A stretch of 64,000 bases of DNA from Sternotherus odoratus. Its lineage: Eukaryota > Chordata > Testudines > Kinosternidae. Shown here piece by piece: positions 35,501 through 47,689 of the stretch. How positions within the stretch are numbered: the stretch's first letter is position 1; every line of letters starts with the position of its first letter. A program made the position numbers and the translations under genes. Where the stretch lies: assembly GCA_032164245.1 (NCBI GenBank), contig JAVMKO010000001.1, positions 16,157,603-16,221,602 of the forward strand, in the 5' to 3' direction. The notes beneath the pieces were generated by a model. That model did not search any database, was not told where the DNA came from, and saw only the letters and a program-made list of their open reading frames with translations.

Positions 35501-38495
35501 AGAGGGCAGAACTTCTCTCTATCTATCCAGATTCTCATAATGGCATCCACCCCCCCCCCCCCATGTTCTCTGGAATTTACCTGTCAGTGCCTTAATCCTA
35601 CCAAAGTAGTTACAAATTTATGATTCCCTGCCTACAAGAGAGTAAAATAAAGCACAGAATCTGTTCATATAGACACCAGCTAAGACAGTAAAAAGGCCAT
35701 AAAGAAAAGATTATGGAAGAAACAGAGAGAAAAACTGAAGTGTGGTTTAACACACTCCTATTTATTGCTGGATACACAAGGTAAAATCTTTGGTGGTCAG
35801 CACTTAGTTTCTAGTGGACATTTATGAAGATCACTATTAATATCACAATACTACTAAATCACCAAGCTACTTTGCCCAGATTCGCCCCATTGCCACCAGA
35901 GTAGTGCAAACGAAGCTGAGCTTACACATTTGTCAGTTTCCACAATTAAGGTCCACAATTGCCAGTGAAATAATTTATCCATATAGCCTTGTACCACCTA
36001 GCAATGAACAGTGGCAATGTTGTCAAAGCGAAAGGGTGATTTTTGTTTAACATGTTCCCTTTACCAAAAGAAATGTTCCTGCATCTTGCTTTGAACATCA
36101 CAGCCTTTACCATTTTCCTGCAATTCTCAGAGTCAAATGTTTTCTCAGTAAAACGAACACTGAACTACAGAAGGGAGAAAATCTCAGACTCCTCCATCAT
36201 CAAAAAACTGCCTTTCCCTCAACATGTTTATAAGTAGCAAACAAGAATAAACGTCCCTGGCATCCCAACCAGAGAGTATTCCCATCAACAACCCTTTTAG
36301 AAACTCATTAGGGGATCATCACCTAAGGTTAACTCAGTGCTACCTTCTTGTCACCTGCTTGTCAATGGTGGCAAACACAGTGAGAACTGAATAGTTCTTT
36401 TATATTTGCCAAGTAAATAGAACCAATGAGTTTTAAATCCATGAAGAACATAAGGTTACTTTTTAACAACTTGCGCAACAGAATTTTGATTCTCCCAATG
36501 CATCCCAGGCCCCCCAAGTTGAAGAAGAGAAATGTGCAAGGAGAAGAGGTGGTTTTGATTTTCCAGCTGTCTGTAGGCTTCATCTGAATGCTTATAGGCC
36601 TGATTCAGATACCAGTCAATTCAATTTTACTGGTTTCAGTTACACTGGTGCAACTTGACTGATTTCAAGTGCGCCATTCCCACTATCTTTCTGTGTGGAG
36701 AAGCCAAAGAATTGTGGGTAAAAATATGATTATTTATAATTATACTTTTCCCTGCTCCATGACTCTCGATATAATTTTAAAAATGTGGGCCAGATCATAT
36801 CCCTAGGCAAGTATCAGCGGTGCGGTGGGGAGTGGGGGAGGTGGAAAATAAAGAGTTCCAACACCATTCTTCAATCACATGTCAAAGGAGAGGTTCTCCC
36901 ATGTGAAAGCAAGGATCTATTCCAGTCACCCAGCAGAAACCCTCTGATCTGAGCAGCCCCTGTGTTCAGCAACAATGGTGGCTCTCTTGCAACCTTCACC
37001 CATTCCTGGGCAGCACAAGTTTCCTATCTAGGGGCTGTCCCTGGAACCTCCTTAAAGGAGGAAGGGCTCTGCAAGGAGGTTAATAGTGTCCGACAGCATT
37101 AGCTTTCATTTATACACACTAGCGGGGGCTGCATAGAGGAATGGAAGGTGGTCAAAATTATGTATGCTCTCCCCAGCCAGACTTTGCCCCCCCTTCCCAC
37201 CAAAGAAATATCTGAATTGGTGCTTTTGGGTAAAAATACTCTACATTCCTGCCATGTGATGTTCCATGTGCCCAGCACCCCATGGATATTTTGAACATAT
37301 GATTGCAAGGAACACCTCTGCCTTGGCAGCATCCCTCTTCCATCCCTCTGCTTCATCCAGTAGTTACAATAATCACAGCAACAAAAATAAATATGATATT
37401 TACTACCTTTCCAACACATCTATCTGTTGGAACATCTTCTCTAGCAGGAAAATCCTGCTTCAAAACAACCCGCTTCTTGGCTGATAATAGGACTTCCTGA
37501 TTGGTCGCTTTACCCAGATCAACAGAGCAATACTTATTGGACTCAGATTAGATGATGATCAGAGATATGTGAAGATTTCACAGGGAAATTAGTAAAACTT
37601 TGTGTTGCACATTTTCTAAAACATACAAATTCTGTAAAATGTTCATAACATTTTGAGAGGGTTTTGGTCACAGTGAGGATTCTTGCCTCTCACAGGTTCT
37701 GGCCTGTAGGGAAAGATGCATTGTTACACAGAAGTCACTTTATATATGTGTTTGCATACATAAGGGTGTCTTATCATATTCTCTAGAGTCCCTTAACATA
37801 ACTTAAAAATACCCACATCAACCCCAACACAACTAATGTGCAGCAATATCATTCGATATAAACCGGAAGCAGCAAGCCAAGCAAATTAAAAGTTATAATA
37901 TTTTGCCCCTCCATCAATTTTCCACTCTCATGATACTTCACCATGAATAAAATCTTGGGGAAACATGAGCTTGCTATAAAGGTCATCATGTTCGGCTATT
38001 TGGGAACCAAAGGAAATCACCACATTCCGAAGCCACAGGGCCCTCCCAGAGAATACCTGGTCAGTGACCCCCTCTCTGTTATGCCAGCTGGACTTCCTCT
38101 CAGCACCTCTGCTGATCTCATTTGTGGCAGTACAGCATGGAAAGAGAGGTGGTTTCTCAGATACATAGGTCTTAAGCTATTTAGGGCTTAACAGGAAGAA
38201 AACCACCACTGTAAACTCCACCCCAGTAACCCAGAAGCAGCCCGTGCAGATAATTAGCAAAAGCTTTAACATATGCATTGGCTACATTTTTATATCCATA
38301 TTTCTCACCTGCTTTTTATTTTGTGATGGTAAAATGTTTTGGAATATGTGTTCTATAATGTGCCCAGTAATTTCATAAGTACAAAATAGTAGAATGAATA
38401 GCCAGATAAGGTACTGCTGCCATAGAGAGAAATGGCAATACTCCCACTGAACTCAGTGGTACAGGTTCAGACTTTAAGCATCCTAACCACATTTA
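35501..38495. other. no recognised feature
   Basis: A C-run lies at about 35549-35562. A palindromic CAATTTTACTGGTTTCAG...ACACTGGTGCAACTTG unit lies at about 36605-36670. The opposed frames at 37099-37500 show no motif. Confidence 0.5.
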
Positions 38496-38499
38496 TGAA

Positions 38500-38612
38500 C
38501 CCTGATTCAGCAGGGCACATAAGCATGCACCTATCTTTAATATGCAAGTAGTCTCACTGAAATCATGCTTAAAGTTAGACATCTGCTTAAAGACCTTGCT
38601 GAATTGGTGCCT
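38500..38612. repeat. dispersed inverted-repeat element
   Basis: CCTGATTCAGCAGGGCACATAAGCATG at the left and CTGCTTAAAGACCTTGCTGAATTGG at the right are inverted copies of one another. Same family as 15506-15645. Confidence 0.55.
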
Positions 38613-39630
38613 GCCAAGGGAGTTTTGCTTGCTTTTGAACTGCTGGGTTAGTCCCTAAATATGCAGATAGATTCATTTTGGGACACACTGTGTCAGTAAT
38701 CTATCTTTTTAATATTTCACATGTTGTGTACAAAAACTCATCTCTAGCAGAAAGCACATGGATCAGCATTTTCATAGTTCATTTTGCTCTACCTGGAGCA
38801 TTTCCCTGCTTTCTGAGTACAAAGCAGAAGTAACTGGATAGATGGAATATGTGAGTGACTGGTTACAATTTATACAGAGTTAAAACGTTGCTAATTGCTG
38901 ATGACACTTTTGTCATAATATTCCACCATGAATATGTATTTTGATGAATAAATACTTGTAAATCTTTAGTTTTATTATTGGCACACTTCATCTCTTTTAA
39001 ATGAAGGCAGCCTTTGGATGCATAAATCCGCCACTCAGGCATGTAAAAATACTATTCTGTGTGTTGCAAACAAGCACCGAGTATGCCAAAACAATGGGGA
39101 AAATTGCCTTCCACACTGTTGCTGTGTAAATAATGTAGAGATCCACTGGGAGAAAGCTAACAATTTACTTTAAGAAATTGCATTATGATTTACTTCGAAA
39201 TGACCAACTTATTAAAGTCCTGCCAATTCAAATACTGCATGTAGTAAACAACTCTATGGGGAAAAATCAATTAATCTCCCAATGTTTATGCACCATAATA
39301 GTTACAGAATTTTGCAAATGCTTCCAGAGCTCTAATCTCTCCATCTCTTTCAAGTCCGCTCCACTGAACTCTTATACACAAAGACAAAAGTTGGATCAAC
39401 AGGGATTTGGGGAGGATTCTCCTGCCTCAGCAGTACTGTTATTCAAAGTAAGCAAGGCTCTTCTCTCTACAAGAAATTTCTTTGACAGTGCTGACTAGTT
39501 TGAACTTTTTCAGAATGCCATGTGTGTTTGTTTGAGTAAGCCTTTGCACGTTTGTTTGCAAGAATCTCAGTGACGACTGGTTAAAAAAAAAGCCTTTCCT
39601 GATTCACTTCTTCTCATAAACATTGTTTTG
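38613..39630. other. no recognised feature
   Basis: No motif-bearing frame; the 106-codon frame at 39178-39498 is unremarkable. Confidence 0.5.
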
Positions 39631-39634
39631 TAAG

Positions 39635-39748
39635 GGCTTGATCCTGCAAACCTTTACTCAGGCGAGTAGGCCTACTGATGTTAATGAAGCTATTCATGCA
39701 AATAAGGATTACTCACTGATGTATGAGATTGCAAGAGTAGGCCTTAGA
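39635..39748. repeat. dispersed inverted-repeat element
   Basis: GGGCTTGATCCTGCAAACCTTTACTCAGG at the left mirrors GATTACTCACTGATGTATGAGATTGCAAGAGTAGGCC at the right. It is a small palindromic repeat of the kind common in this window. Confidence 0.5.
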
Positions 39749-41795
39749 ATGTTGATAATTGCACCATAGATCTTTACTGGCTAGCCACTCAAACTCACAC
39801 CATGTAAAAATATGGTCTACCTAGCATTGTTCATCAGGGTAATACTGCATATGCCACCAAAATATAATTATATATAATTACATAATATATTTTAGGTTGA
39901 TTTTACGTGTTTTCTTTTTCGTGGATCTACATTTTGTGTGATTCTCAAACTGATGTTACAGGTGGACTAGTGTTCAGATAGTTGAAAATATATCTTAAAA
40001 CAGTGAGAAATAAGATGAAAGATGGAAATAAGCTACAATCAACAGACATGTGGGGCTTGAGCTTATTCTCCAGTATTTCCATGCCTATAAAAAGGTGGAC
40101 AAATATAACAGATGATCCTGTAAGATATTATACTGTACACAACAGAAACTGTACGAATAGGAAGTTCTCAGTACAAGATTAATGGTTTGGATCTAGCCAG
40201 AGACCAAACGCTTTTATAATCTGATGATGGTTCAACAAGTGAGTTGGTGGTTTTAGGCCTAGTGGATACTTGTCCACACCACAGAGACTAATCATTATTT
40301 TTGTTGGCAGTTTTGGCAGAGGTCAAGGACTGAATGGACCATGAATGTTAAATAATACTCTCTCCCCTGCAGGTGGCTCCTACAGTTCAGACACAGTCAT
40401 GGAAGTTGTGGACTTTTTTATGAAGAGTACACTCTTTTGAACTGTCAATCCAGCACTCTTCACTATTATTTTGTTCATGTGTATTTTTAACAACACTATA
40501 CACACAAGTATTATTCCTGTATCAGTCTGCCAGGGTGTAACAGACCAGAATTTGTTTCTTGGAGTCTAATCCTACCCCCCCCCTCCCCCTCTGAAATCAA
40601 CTGGAATGTTGCCATTTATTTAAATGAAAGCAAGATCTGGGCCTTCGATCTGAATTTAGCTCAGGGTTCTACTTTAATCTCTATTGATACTGCGAGGCAA
40701 TGAAATCAGATGCAGAAGCCCAAGAGCTGTGCTCAGTCCCCACATGGGTTGCACGTATTACCCTTCAAGGGAAAAGTTCGAAGGAATCACTCACAAATTA
40801 TTTAGCCAAGCCATGGGAATTGTTACAAAAATTCCATGCAACAAATGTGACCTGAAGGGAGTGGGGTAAGAGTTAATTCCATTTACAAACAACATGATAT
40901 GCTGATCTGGAAAGTGTGACATGTGCTTTTCTTAGTTAATATCTGTGTTTACTTTAGTCAATAATATTTTGTATTTCACTTTAAATCAAAATTTAACTGC
41001 AACTAGCACAAGGACACTCTGTGTTCTTATATAGAAGGCTAAATGATGTAATATGACTTCCTGTAGCTATAGAGACCTTTGCTCTTGTTAGTGCTGCTAT
41101 TCCATTTGACTGTTATCCTGTATAATCTTTAAAGAATGTTTTCAGTCATGGGCCCTTCACCTTCTGGTGATTTCATCCAGATACAGTTTCCATGGGCTTC
41201 ATCCATTTAGACAGAATAAAAGAGGGGACCATCTGAATAAAATAAAATGTCACCGTTAAATTGGTTTTTGTAGCTTAAGGTAGAATGTAATGATATTTCC
41301 AACAGCTGCTTTCAGTTGGATTTGAAGTTTTGAAACCCTTTTGTTCTGATTCAAGGTAATAAAATGCAGGTTGTGTTACTTCCTCCTTCTGTGTCACATA
41401 TAATAAGCAAAACCCCGATACCTTACATGGCAACTGATGGCTATTAAGAATTTTTACTTTATGCTAATGTTAATCACTGACCTCAACAGTTAAGATAAGA
41501 GGCACCAATGAAAATATCTTTTTCCAAAGAGCCAAGGAGTGGATGAAACATTTTAATATTTTATTTTATAATTTTATTTATTTTATATTTTGTTACATAT
41601 TTTTACATGTTTTAGGGTATCTCTAATTTTCTGTGCTCATTGAATATTATTATCCAAAAAATATTGTTCATATATTTCTATCAGCTTGTGCAGTTATAAT
41701 ACATTATATTAAAATGGTATATTAATATCACTATATGTGGCCTTTCACCCTAAAATAACCTTAAACTGAAATACAAGCTATACCAAGAGGCTACT
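39749..41795. other. no gene; AT-rich tract
   Basis: Nothing coding recognised. An almost pure T/A tract lies at about 41549-41625. Confidence 0.5.
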
Positions 41796-41799
41796 TCAT

Positions 41800-42066
41800 T
41801 GGCCAGTGTAGTGAAATATGGCAACTGTTTGCAGTGCACAGCACCAGAACATAAGAACTTGACACAGAAGATGAAAATTAGTGTATCCAACTCAAATGAG
41901 AGGGAATTTAGGGAGGCAAAAGATAATTACTTGAGTTGAAAAATTATCACCTGACTTGTACAAAATGTGCAATGGGATCTTTGATAAAAACAAATGATCA
42001 GTGCATGTTATACATCAAATCTCAGGAATGGCACTTCCTCCAAAATGCTGTCCCTAGTATTGGTAT
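41800..42066. repeat. ancient vertebrate interspersed repeat, unclassified
   Basis: AACATAAGAACTTGACACAG, AGGGAGGCAAAAGATAATTAC, AATGGGATCTTTGATAAAAAC and GAATGGCACTTCCTCCA match the word order of a widespread old vertebrate repeat as I recall it. Class not known to me. Confidence 0.35.
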
Positions 42067-42079
42067 TACAGTAGATCCT

Positions 42080-42325
42080 AGAAGCACCAACTGAGCATGA
42101 TGTTTCACCGTGCTAGGCACTGTACATACAGACAGTGAGAGACAGGCCCCAGTCTCTGAAAAGCTTATGGTTTATGTAGACAAGACAGACCAAGGATGTG
42201 AGCGGAAACAGGTTCAGAGAGATGACGTGTCTTACTCAAGTCAGTGCTAAAGCTGGAAACAGAAGACAGGTTTCCTGAGCCATGTTCACTGTCCTATCCA
42301 CTAGACTATGCTGCCTCCCCAGTAA
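42080..42325 (-). mobile_element. MIR/CORE-type SINE, minus strand
   Basis: GTGCTAGGCACTGTACATACA, CAGTCTCTGAAAAGCTTATGG, AAACAGGTTCAGAGAG and GTCCTATCCACTAGACTATGCTGCCTCCC. The tRNA-like head is at the right edge, so the SINE is read on the minus strand. Near full length. Confidence 0.78.
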
Positions 42326-42475
42326 TACCATCTTCAGAATTAACAAATACACCTGGCAATAAAGCAAGACACTTCTAACTAATTTGTAGTGTCTTTCCTA
42401 CAAACTGTATCCCAGAACACTGAGTGGAGTTAAAATAATAGATAGAGAATTAGCTAAATACAAATAACAGATTTA

Positions 42476-43293
42476 GGGTATGTCTTCACTACAGCAGTAG
42501 GTCGATTTCCCTTAAGTCGATTTTTTAAAGCAGACTGTATAGAGTCGATTTTGTGCATCCCCACTAAGCACAGCAAGTCGGCAGTGTCTGTCCCCACAAC
42601 TGTGGCAAGCGTCGACATAGGGAGTGTTGCACTGTGGGTAGATATTCCACCGTTCCGGGAGTCCCCAGCAGGCACCATTTCGGGGCAGCTGGGCACGGGG
42701 GTGGGGGGAGTGGCGCAGAGCTGCTCAGGCGGGCACAGGGGGTCCGTGGAGCTGCTTGGGTGGGCACGGGGGGTCCGCGGAGCTGCTCAGGTGGGCACGG
42801 GGGGTCCGCGGAGCTGCTCAGATGGGCGGGGGGGGGGGGAGCCGGTGCGGAGCTAGCTGCTCGGGCGGGGGGGAGCCGGCGCGGAGCTACTCGGGCGGGC
42901 ACGGGGGGTCCGCGGGGCTGCTTGGGCGGGCACGGGGGCCCGCGGAGCTGCTCGGGCGGGCACGGGTGGGGGGGGCTGGCACGGAGCTAGCTGCTCGGGC
43001 AGGCACGGGGGGGCGCGGGGCTGCTCGGGCTGGCACGGGGGGGCCGCGGGGCTGCTCAGAGTGGTGGCTGGTCCCCTGGGGAGTAAATTGGCATTGTGGA
43101 AGGTCGGAGGCTAGTTGTCACATGCATCCTCACTAGTTCACAATCGACCCAGAGAGGTCGATTTCAGCTACTCCTCTCGTTAGGGAGGAGTACAGAAGTC
43201 GATTTTAAGGTCCCTTTAAATCGACTCAAATGGCATGCATGTGAGGACGGGTACATGTTTATATCGACTTAACGTCCTAGTGGGGACCAGCCC
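42476..43293. mobile_element. 818-bp Harbinger-like element with minisatellite
   Basis: Ends GGGTATGTCTTCACTAC and TAGTGGGGACCAGCCC, flanked by TTA at 42473-42475 and 43294-43296, the classic PIF/Harbinger duplication. Sub-terminal AAGTCGATTT / AAATCGACT words recur in both arms. The centre (about 42680-43065) is a GC-rich minisatellite not shared with the about 290-bp MITEs. There is no transposase; long open frames on both strands (42564-42902, 42634-42990, 42756-43136) are a by-product of the GC repeat. Confidence 0.85.
42690..43065 (+). repeat. 31-bp GC-rich minisatellite
   Basis: Units GGGCACGGGGGGTCCGCGG + AGCTGCTC. CTGCT words fall at 42721, 42752, 42783 and 42814 (31-bp steps), and later at 42918, 42948, 42991, 43021 and 43052 with variant spacing. 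Confidence 0.9.
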
Positions 43294-43301
43294 TTAGAGA
43301 G

Positions 43302-43442
43302 TGACAAGGTGGGTGAGGTAATATCTTATATTGGACCAACTTCTGTTAGTGCATGAGATAGAAATTGGTCCAATAAAAGGTATCACCTCACTCAGGTTGT
43401 CTTTATAACTTCCTAGGGCTGACATGGCTACAATAATACTTC
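43302..43442. repeat. fold-back copy of the 'TTGGACCAACTTCTGTTAGTG' repeat
   Basis: GGTGAGGTAATATCTTATATTGGACCAA (43312-43339) is answered by its inverse TTGGTCCAATAAAAGGTATCACCTCACTC (43366-43394). GGGCTGACATGGCTACAATAATAC closes the element. The right arm resembles 9410-9512. Class uncertain; perhaps Penelope-like. Confidence 0.6.
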
Positions 43443-43489
43443 ATAGAACTAGAGAGTGACATGGGTAAGGAAAAAACAAAATTTACTAT

Positions 43490-43600
43490 TGTTATGAATT
43501 ATTTGTCTGTATTCCTGTAGTGCCCAGGAGCCCTTATCATGAACCCAGACCCCACTGTGCTAGGAGCTGTACAAACACACACACAAAAAGTTTTCTGATG
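43490..43600 (-). repeat. L2/CORE-SINE tail fragment, minus strand
   Basis: TGTAGTGCCCAGGAGCCC, GACCCCACTGTGCTAGGAGCTGTACAAACAC is the reversed tail shared by L2 and CORE SINEs. A short AC run follows. Confidence 0.6.
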
Positions 43601-45420
43601 AGATGTCAAGAAGGCAAGATCCTTTAGAATCAAAAGGGCTGAAGGATACAAAAAGACAAGAGCTGTATCAGAGACAGACGTCATACCAACAATGATGAGA
43701 CTACGGGATCAGAAAGAGGACGCTAGAGCTAGGTAATGAAGGAAGAAAGAGAAAGAGGGAAGGTACATGATGCAGAGTGGACTAAGTCCATGGAATGTGT
43801 TCCAAACAAAGAGGACAAAATTGAGAAAGGAAGGAACATCCTTCTCTCTTGGTGAAGACTATGGCTTCTGATGTCGCGACTGACATAAAACATTTCATTT
43901 GTCAGCACAGAAATCAGACCTTTCTCTCATAGAATACAACTTCTGTCTTGAAATTACTTTTGTCTTGTGTCTTCAGAGTCTCTTTCCCCGGAGGATCATG
44001 AAATGTTAATGCTAGTGAAAGGCCTTCCAAATGAAGTGACCCATTTTCAGCACTGTTACCCTTCACTCTGGAAATGGCTCCATTGTGTTAGTGACATTAG
44101 CATTTATTCCAACAGACCTTTTTCTCTCTTCCTGTTATGACAGAGATAAAGATGAATTGTGTCTGTCTTTGGATTGAAACGATTCAAAAGTACCAGTTTT
44201 CGCATGAATTACACTTGAAACCATAAATCAGCTCCGATTCTCCTGGAATTTTACCAAGCTTTCCATGAAACTCCTCTTGAATTTATTCAAAACTAAGAAT
44301 GCAAACAGGTACATTATTGTGGCCTGATGTTTGGGCTTTAATTAAATCAGATGATCAAGAACTTTTTGGATTTCACCATAAAAGTTTTGAAATAGAAACA
44401 GTGTACTTTGTATTAACAAAAGATGTGTGAAATTAAGAGTACTGGTAAAGTGAATGAATTAGCAAAAAAAAAAAAAAAAGAGAGACTTATGTTTGCTAGT
44501 TTTTATGTCAATTCCAGATAATCAAGATGTCACCCCTATGGTCTGACCTGGACAACCACCATTAGATCAGTCAGAAAAACTACTGTGCAAAAGTCTAATC
44601 CTGCAACACACATTCCCATGAGTGACTCTTTCTGATGCAATTACCGCCATTAGTGAATTGGCATATTCAGGAGGGTACAGATTATTTGTCTGAGTAGGAT
44701 TTTTTGGATCAGGGATGTAGGCTGGAAAAAAGTTGATATCATCCTTCTGTCTAAATTTGGGATTTCCTCAAAATCTGCATATTAAAACCAATAAACATTG
44801 TTAAATATTTTACTTACAAAATAAGAGCTTCATGCTGCAAGGTCCTGAGCACCTCCTGTGAAACGCTGAGCACCCAAAGTCAAGATTATATTCTAATTTA
44901 ACAAGAACAAGGTGAAGGGAGAAAACAATGCCCACTTTTATGGAGCACTTCAAAATCCTTGTATATAAGACACTACATAAGGGCCAACATGTCCCCCACC
45001 TTTTTAATGAGGCTCCTAAATTTAGCACCTATCATGGTCAGTTTACTGCTGCAATTTGTCAGTTTCACGGTACAGAGCAGCATGGGATGAAAAAAGCTAG
45101 AGGCACACAGGTAAGGAGTTGCCAATTTCTTAAAAATGTTGTTTTATGATTTTATATAGGGTCTGAAAACTGCCTCAGTTAATAAGTGCTGAAAGACCAT
45201 AAGCAGGGCTCAGTGCTGTTGGTTTCACCTGCTCACAGATTTCATTTCACTATATGCTAGCCTAAGAGATACTTAGATACTTAGATACTGCTTCAAGAGC
45301 AGAAGACCACTCAGGGATGAATTCAGTGGGAGTTCCATATGTATAGGGCTTAACCTCTTCCCCTTGGTTTTAATCATCATGAAAAATCATAAAAATTGTC
45401 AGGTACAGCCACTGGTAATC
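43601..45420. other. no gene; poly-A tract
   Basis: A 16-base A run lies at 44464-44479. 43980-44300 is moderately balanced in composition and could be conserved non-coding DNA, but nothing in it is diagnostic. Confidence 0.5.
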
Positions 45421-45424
45421 AGCT

Positions 45425-45900
45425 AAAGTGGATTAGGCAGCCATGTGGTTATTGACTGGTGAACACCCTGCCCCTTTAAGCAAGGGGTATATTTGGCTGG
45501 CGGGTGGGCGAATGAAGGGAACCGTGCTTTATGGCTGAGGGGCGGGAAGAGATGAAAACTGCTGAAAAAGGGTCAACATGGTCGCTGACTCATCTCCTAG
45601 GAATGCAGAGCTTAAAAGGGGGAGCTCTGAGTCTGAAGCCTCCCTTTTACAGGGACCAGGCTGAAGCAGGAGGGAACACAGACCTTCAGCACTCTCCATG
45701 GCTCCACATGTAAGCAGAACAGTAATGAAGGAGGAAGGGGAGCGATTCCTCCCTTCCTCAGGCCTGGGGAGGATGAAGCAGGCTCCGCAAGGGGAGAGGG
45801 ATGTGGCTAGCGAAGCAGCCTGCAGTTCATTCTTTCCCGGGGTAGGAACACAAGGAGAGTGTGCACCTACAAGAGGATTATGCATCACTAAGCACTATAC
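45425..45900 (+). promoter_or_regulatory. GC-rich LTR-like or promoter-like block
   Basis: CTGCCCCTTTAAGCAAGGGGTATATTTGGC holds an inverted CCCCTT/AAGGGG pair and a TATA-like TATATT (45488-45493). GCAGAGCTTAAAAGGGGGAGCTCTGAG lies 115 bases on. An ATG in good context (45698) is followed after 12 bases by GTAAGC. The sudden GC-rich composition, TATA-like box and defined block suggest a retroviral-type LTR. I recall similar LTRs in turtles, but TG...CA ends and a target duplication were not found. A host promoter or first exon is the alternative. Confidence 0.35.
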
Positions 45901-46820
45901 AATTGTAATAGTTTTTGGCACCATCCAACTCCACACAGCTAGTAAACTTTTAAAAAAATACAACTCCCCCTGTTTTTCTTTTGCAAATGCTTTCGGGTAT
46001 CTTGTGGCACCGGTAGCACTTTGACAGCTCCAGTACTTGTGCTCAAAAGGCATGATCCAAAGCCAATTGAAATCAATGGCCAGATTCATTTTATAGATTT
46101 CAGTGGGCTTTGGATCTTACCTAAGTGAGCATAAGAACTCAGATTCTTGCTCCCCACTGTGAAGGCCATAACAGGATTCCCTGTGACCTTTCCTCCTGTC
46201 CCTTTGTGCACAAGAAAAAGCCAGAATCTGGCCCAATATTAGGCCCTGGATTATTATTTCTTTCAGTGGAGAACATTCCACATATATTGAGTCTGATTTT
46301 GATTATTTTTATTCTCCCATCACATTGGTTTATCAATTCCGGACCATGTTCAGCACTGATGTAAATCTTAGTTATTTCAATGAGTGTAAATCAGTACAGA
46401 ATGTTGCACCTTATTGGATTTTAATTTTATGCAATGTATGCTCACTTCCCAGGTCTAGATTATATGCAACTCTGACCACTGTGGCCTTTACTCCAGCCTC
46501 GAAATCGTTAATGAAAATATAGAATATTATTACACACTGATTGGACTCCTAGGAGGACCCATTTGACAACTCCCCCCAATTTGACAGTAAATCATGAACA
46601 ATTACTCTCAGTGTTTAATTTTTAGACAATTATGCATTCATATCTCTATAGTTTCCCTGTGAGACTGTCACTTGGAAATGTATCAAATGGCTTAATAAAG
46701 CATGTTATTTGATCATATAGTATATTGTTCACCTTAGCTGCACTATGAACAAGCACCTATCAATGTTTACATTGACTCGGACAGTGCTTTGCAGGGAAAG
46801 GATATCCTATAAAGAAAAAG
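45901..46820. other. no gene; small palindromic repeats
   Basis: CAAAGCCAATTGAAATCAATGG...GATTTCAGTGGGCTTTGGATC (46060-46115) is a short inverted repeat. Nothing coding recognised. Confidence 0.5.
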
Positions 46821-47072
46821 TTACTGTTGTGTCAGTAGTAGATGAAAGTCCTTGTTGTCACGCAGTGTGATGGTTGTGTTGATTAGGCTATTCTGAAATA
46901 CTGTGGCCACTGGGCCAATTAATCCACCATCTGTGAAGTCTCCCTCATACAACCAATGAAATTGTTGCATACGAATTAGCTGTAGAGGAAAAATAGTGAT
47001 TGGTTGAGTTACCGCTGATATCATAATGGTCTGGGACCCTTGGCATGGCATAAATACGTGCATAACTGTCAC
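46821..47072 (-). other. unidentified 83-codon open frame
   Basis: The minus-strand frame reads as a plausible protein piece (for example DGGLIGPVATVFQNSLINTT, followed by a TLRDNKDF stretch) with no low-complexity bias. A CACAACA|GTAACT sequence at its end could act as a weak donor and CGTGTGACAG before it as an acceptor, but neither is strong. It lies left of the gypsy LTR remnant. It could be an exon, a retroelement scrap or chance; I recognise no family. Confidence 0.2.
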
Positions 47073-47349
47073 ACGGGTGTAATTTGTAAAGTCAAAACAG
47101 CAGAAAATTTTCTAAATTGGAGGGTAACAGACTGCAAAATCCAGTTATGATTGAACTTGGTGATTTTCAAAGCAAAATAAGCTCTCAGCCATGCCAGTAG
47201 TTGTTTCCATTGCTTTACACTAACTCAACATATTCTAGACTTCAGAGTGACATACAGATACAGGGACAATCCTAGAATCTTATTATATAAATAAATCACT
47301 CACAATGGGTATATTTTTCTAAAGCACCTAAGTAATTTAGGAGCCTATT
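47073..47349. other. no recognised feature
   Basis: Sequence between the open frame and the gypsy LTR remnant; it may include diverged LTR sequence, but nothing is demonstrable. Confidence 0.4.
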
Positions 47350-47442
47350 ATATCTGGACCCAACAGAGAAGAAGATACAGACAAAGAGCAACTAATTTAA
47401 GCACAGCTAGCTGCTGTGGAAATGTTTATTTTTCTGGCTGCA
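47350..47442 (-). repeat. gypsy LTR remnant, 3' side
   Basis: Shares ATTTAAGCACAGCTAGCTGC (47398-47417) and a TCTGGCTG edge with 51826-51920. The remaining LTR is lost or too diverged to see. Confidence 0.55.
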
Positions 47443-47689
47443 AAACTGAAAACAACACAAAATTGAGACTTTTCACTAGGGAGAGAGGAGTGCTCACACA
47501 TTTAAAGGGGCAGGACCTCAGATTTCTCCATCCTACTTTAACAAACATCCCAAATACATATACATTATCATTGATATGGCTAACATGAAACACTATATAA
47601 CCTAACTAAAAGTTGTGGGTGGACTACACCAGACTCTCAAGTTGCAAGGGATTATTATGCCCTGGAATAGCAATTCACTAACCTAACAC

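Noticed and set aside
42564..43136. Overlapping Ala/Gly/Pro-rich frames on both strands
   Set aside because: Produced by a 31-bp GC-rich minisatellite whose length is not a multiple of three.
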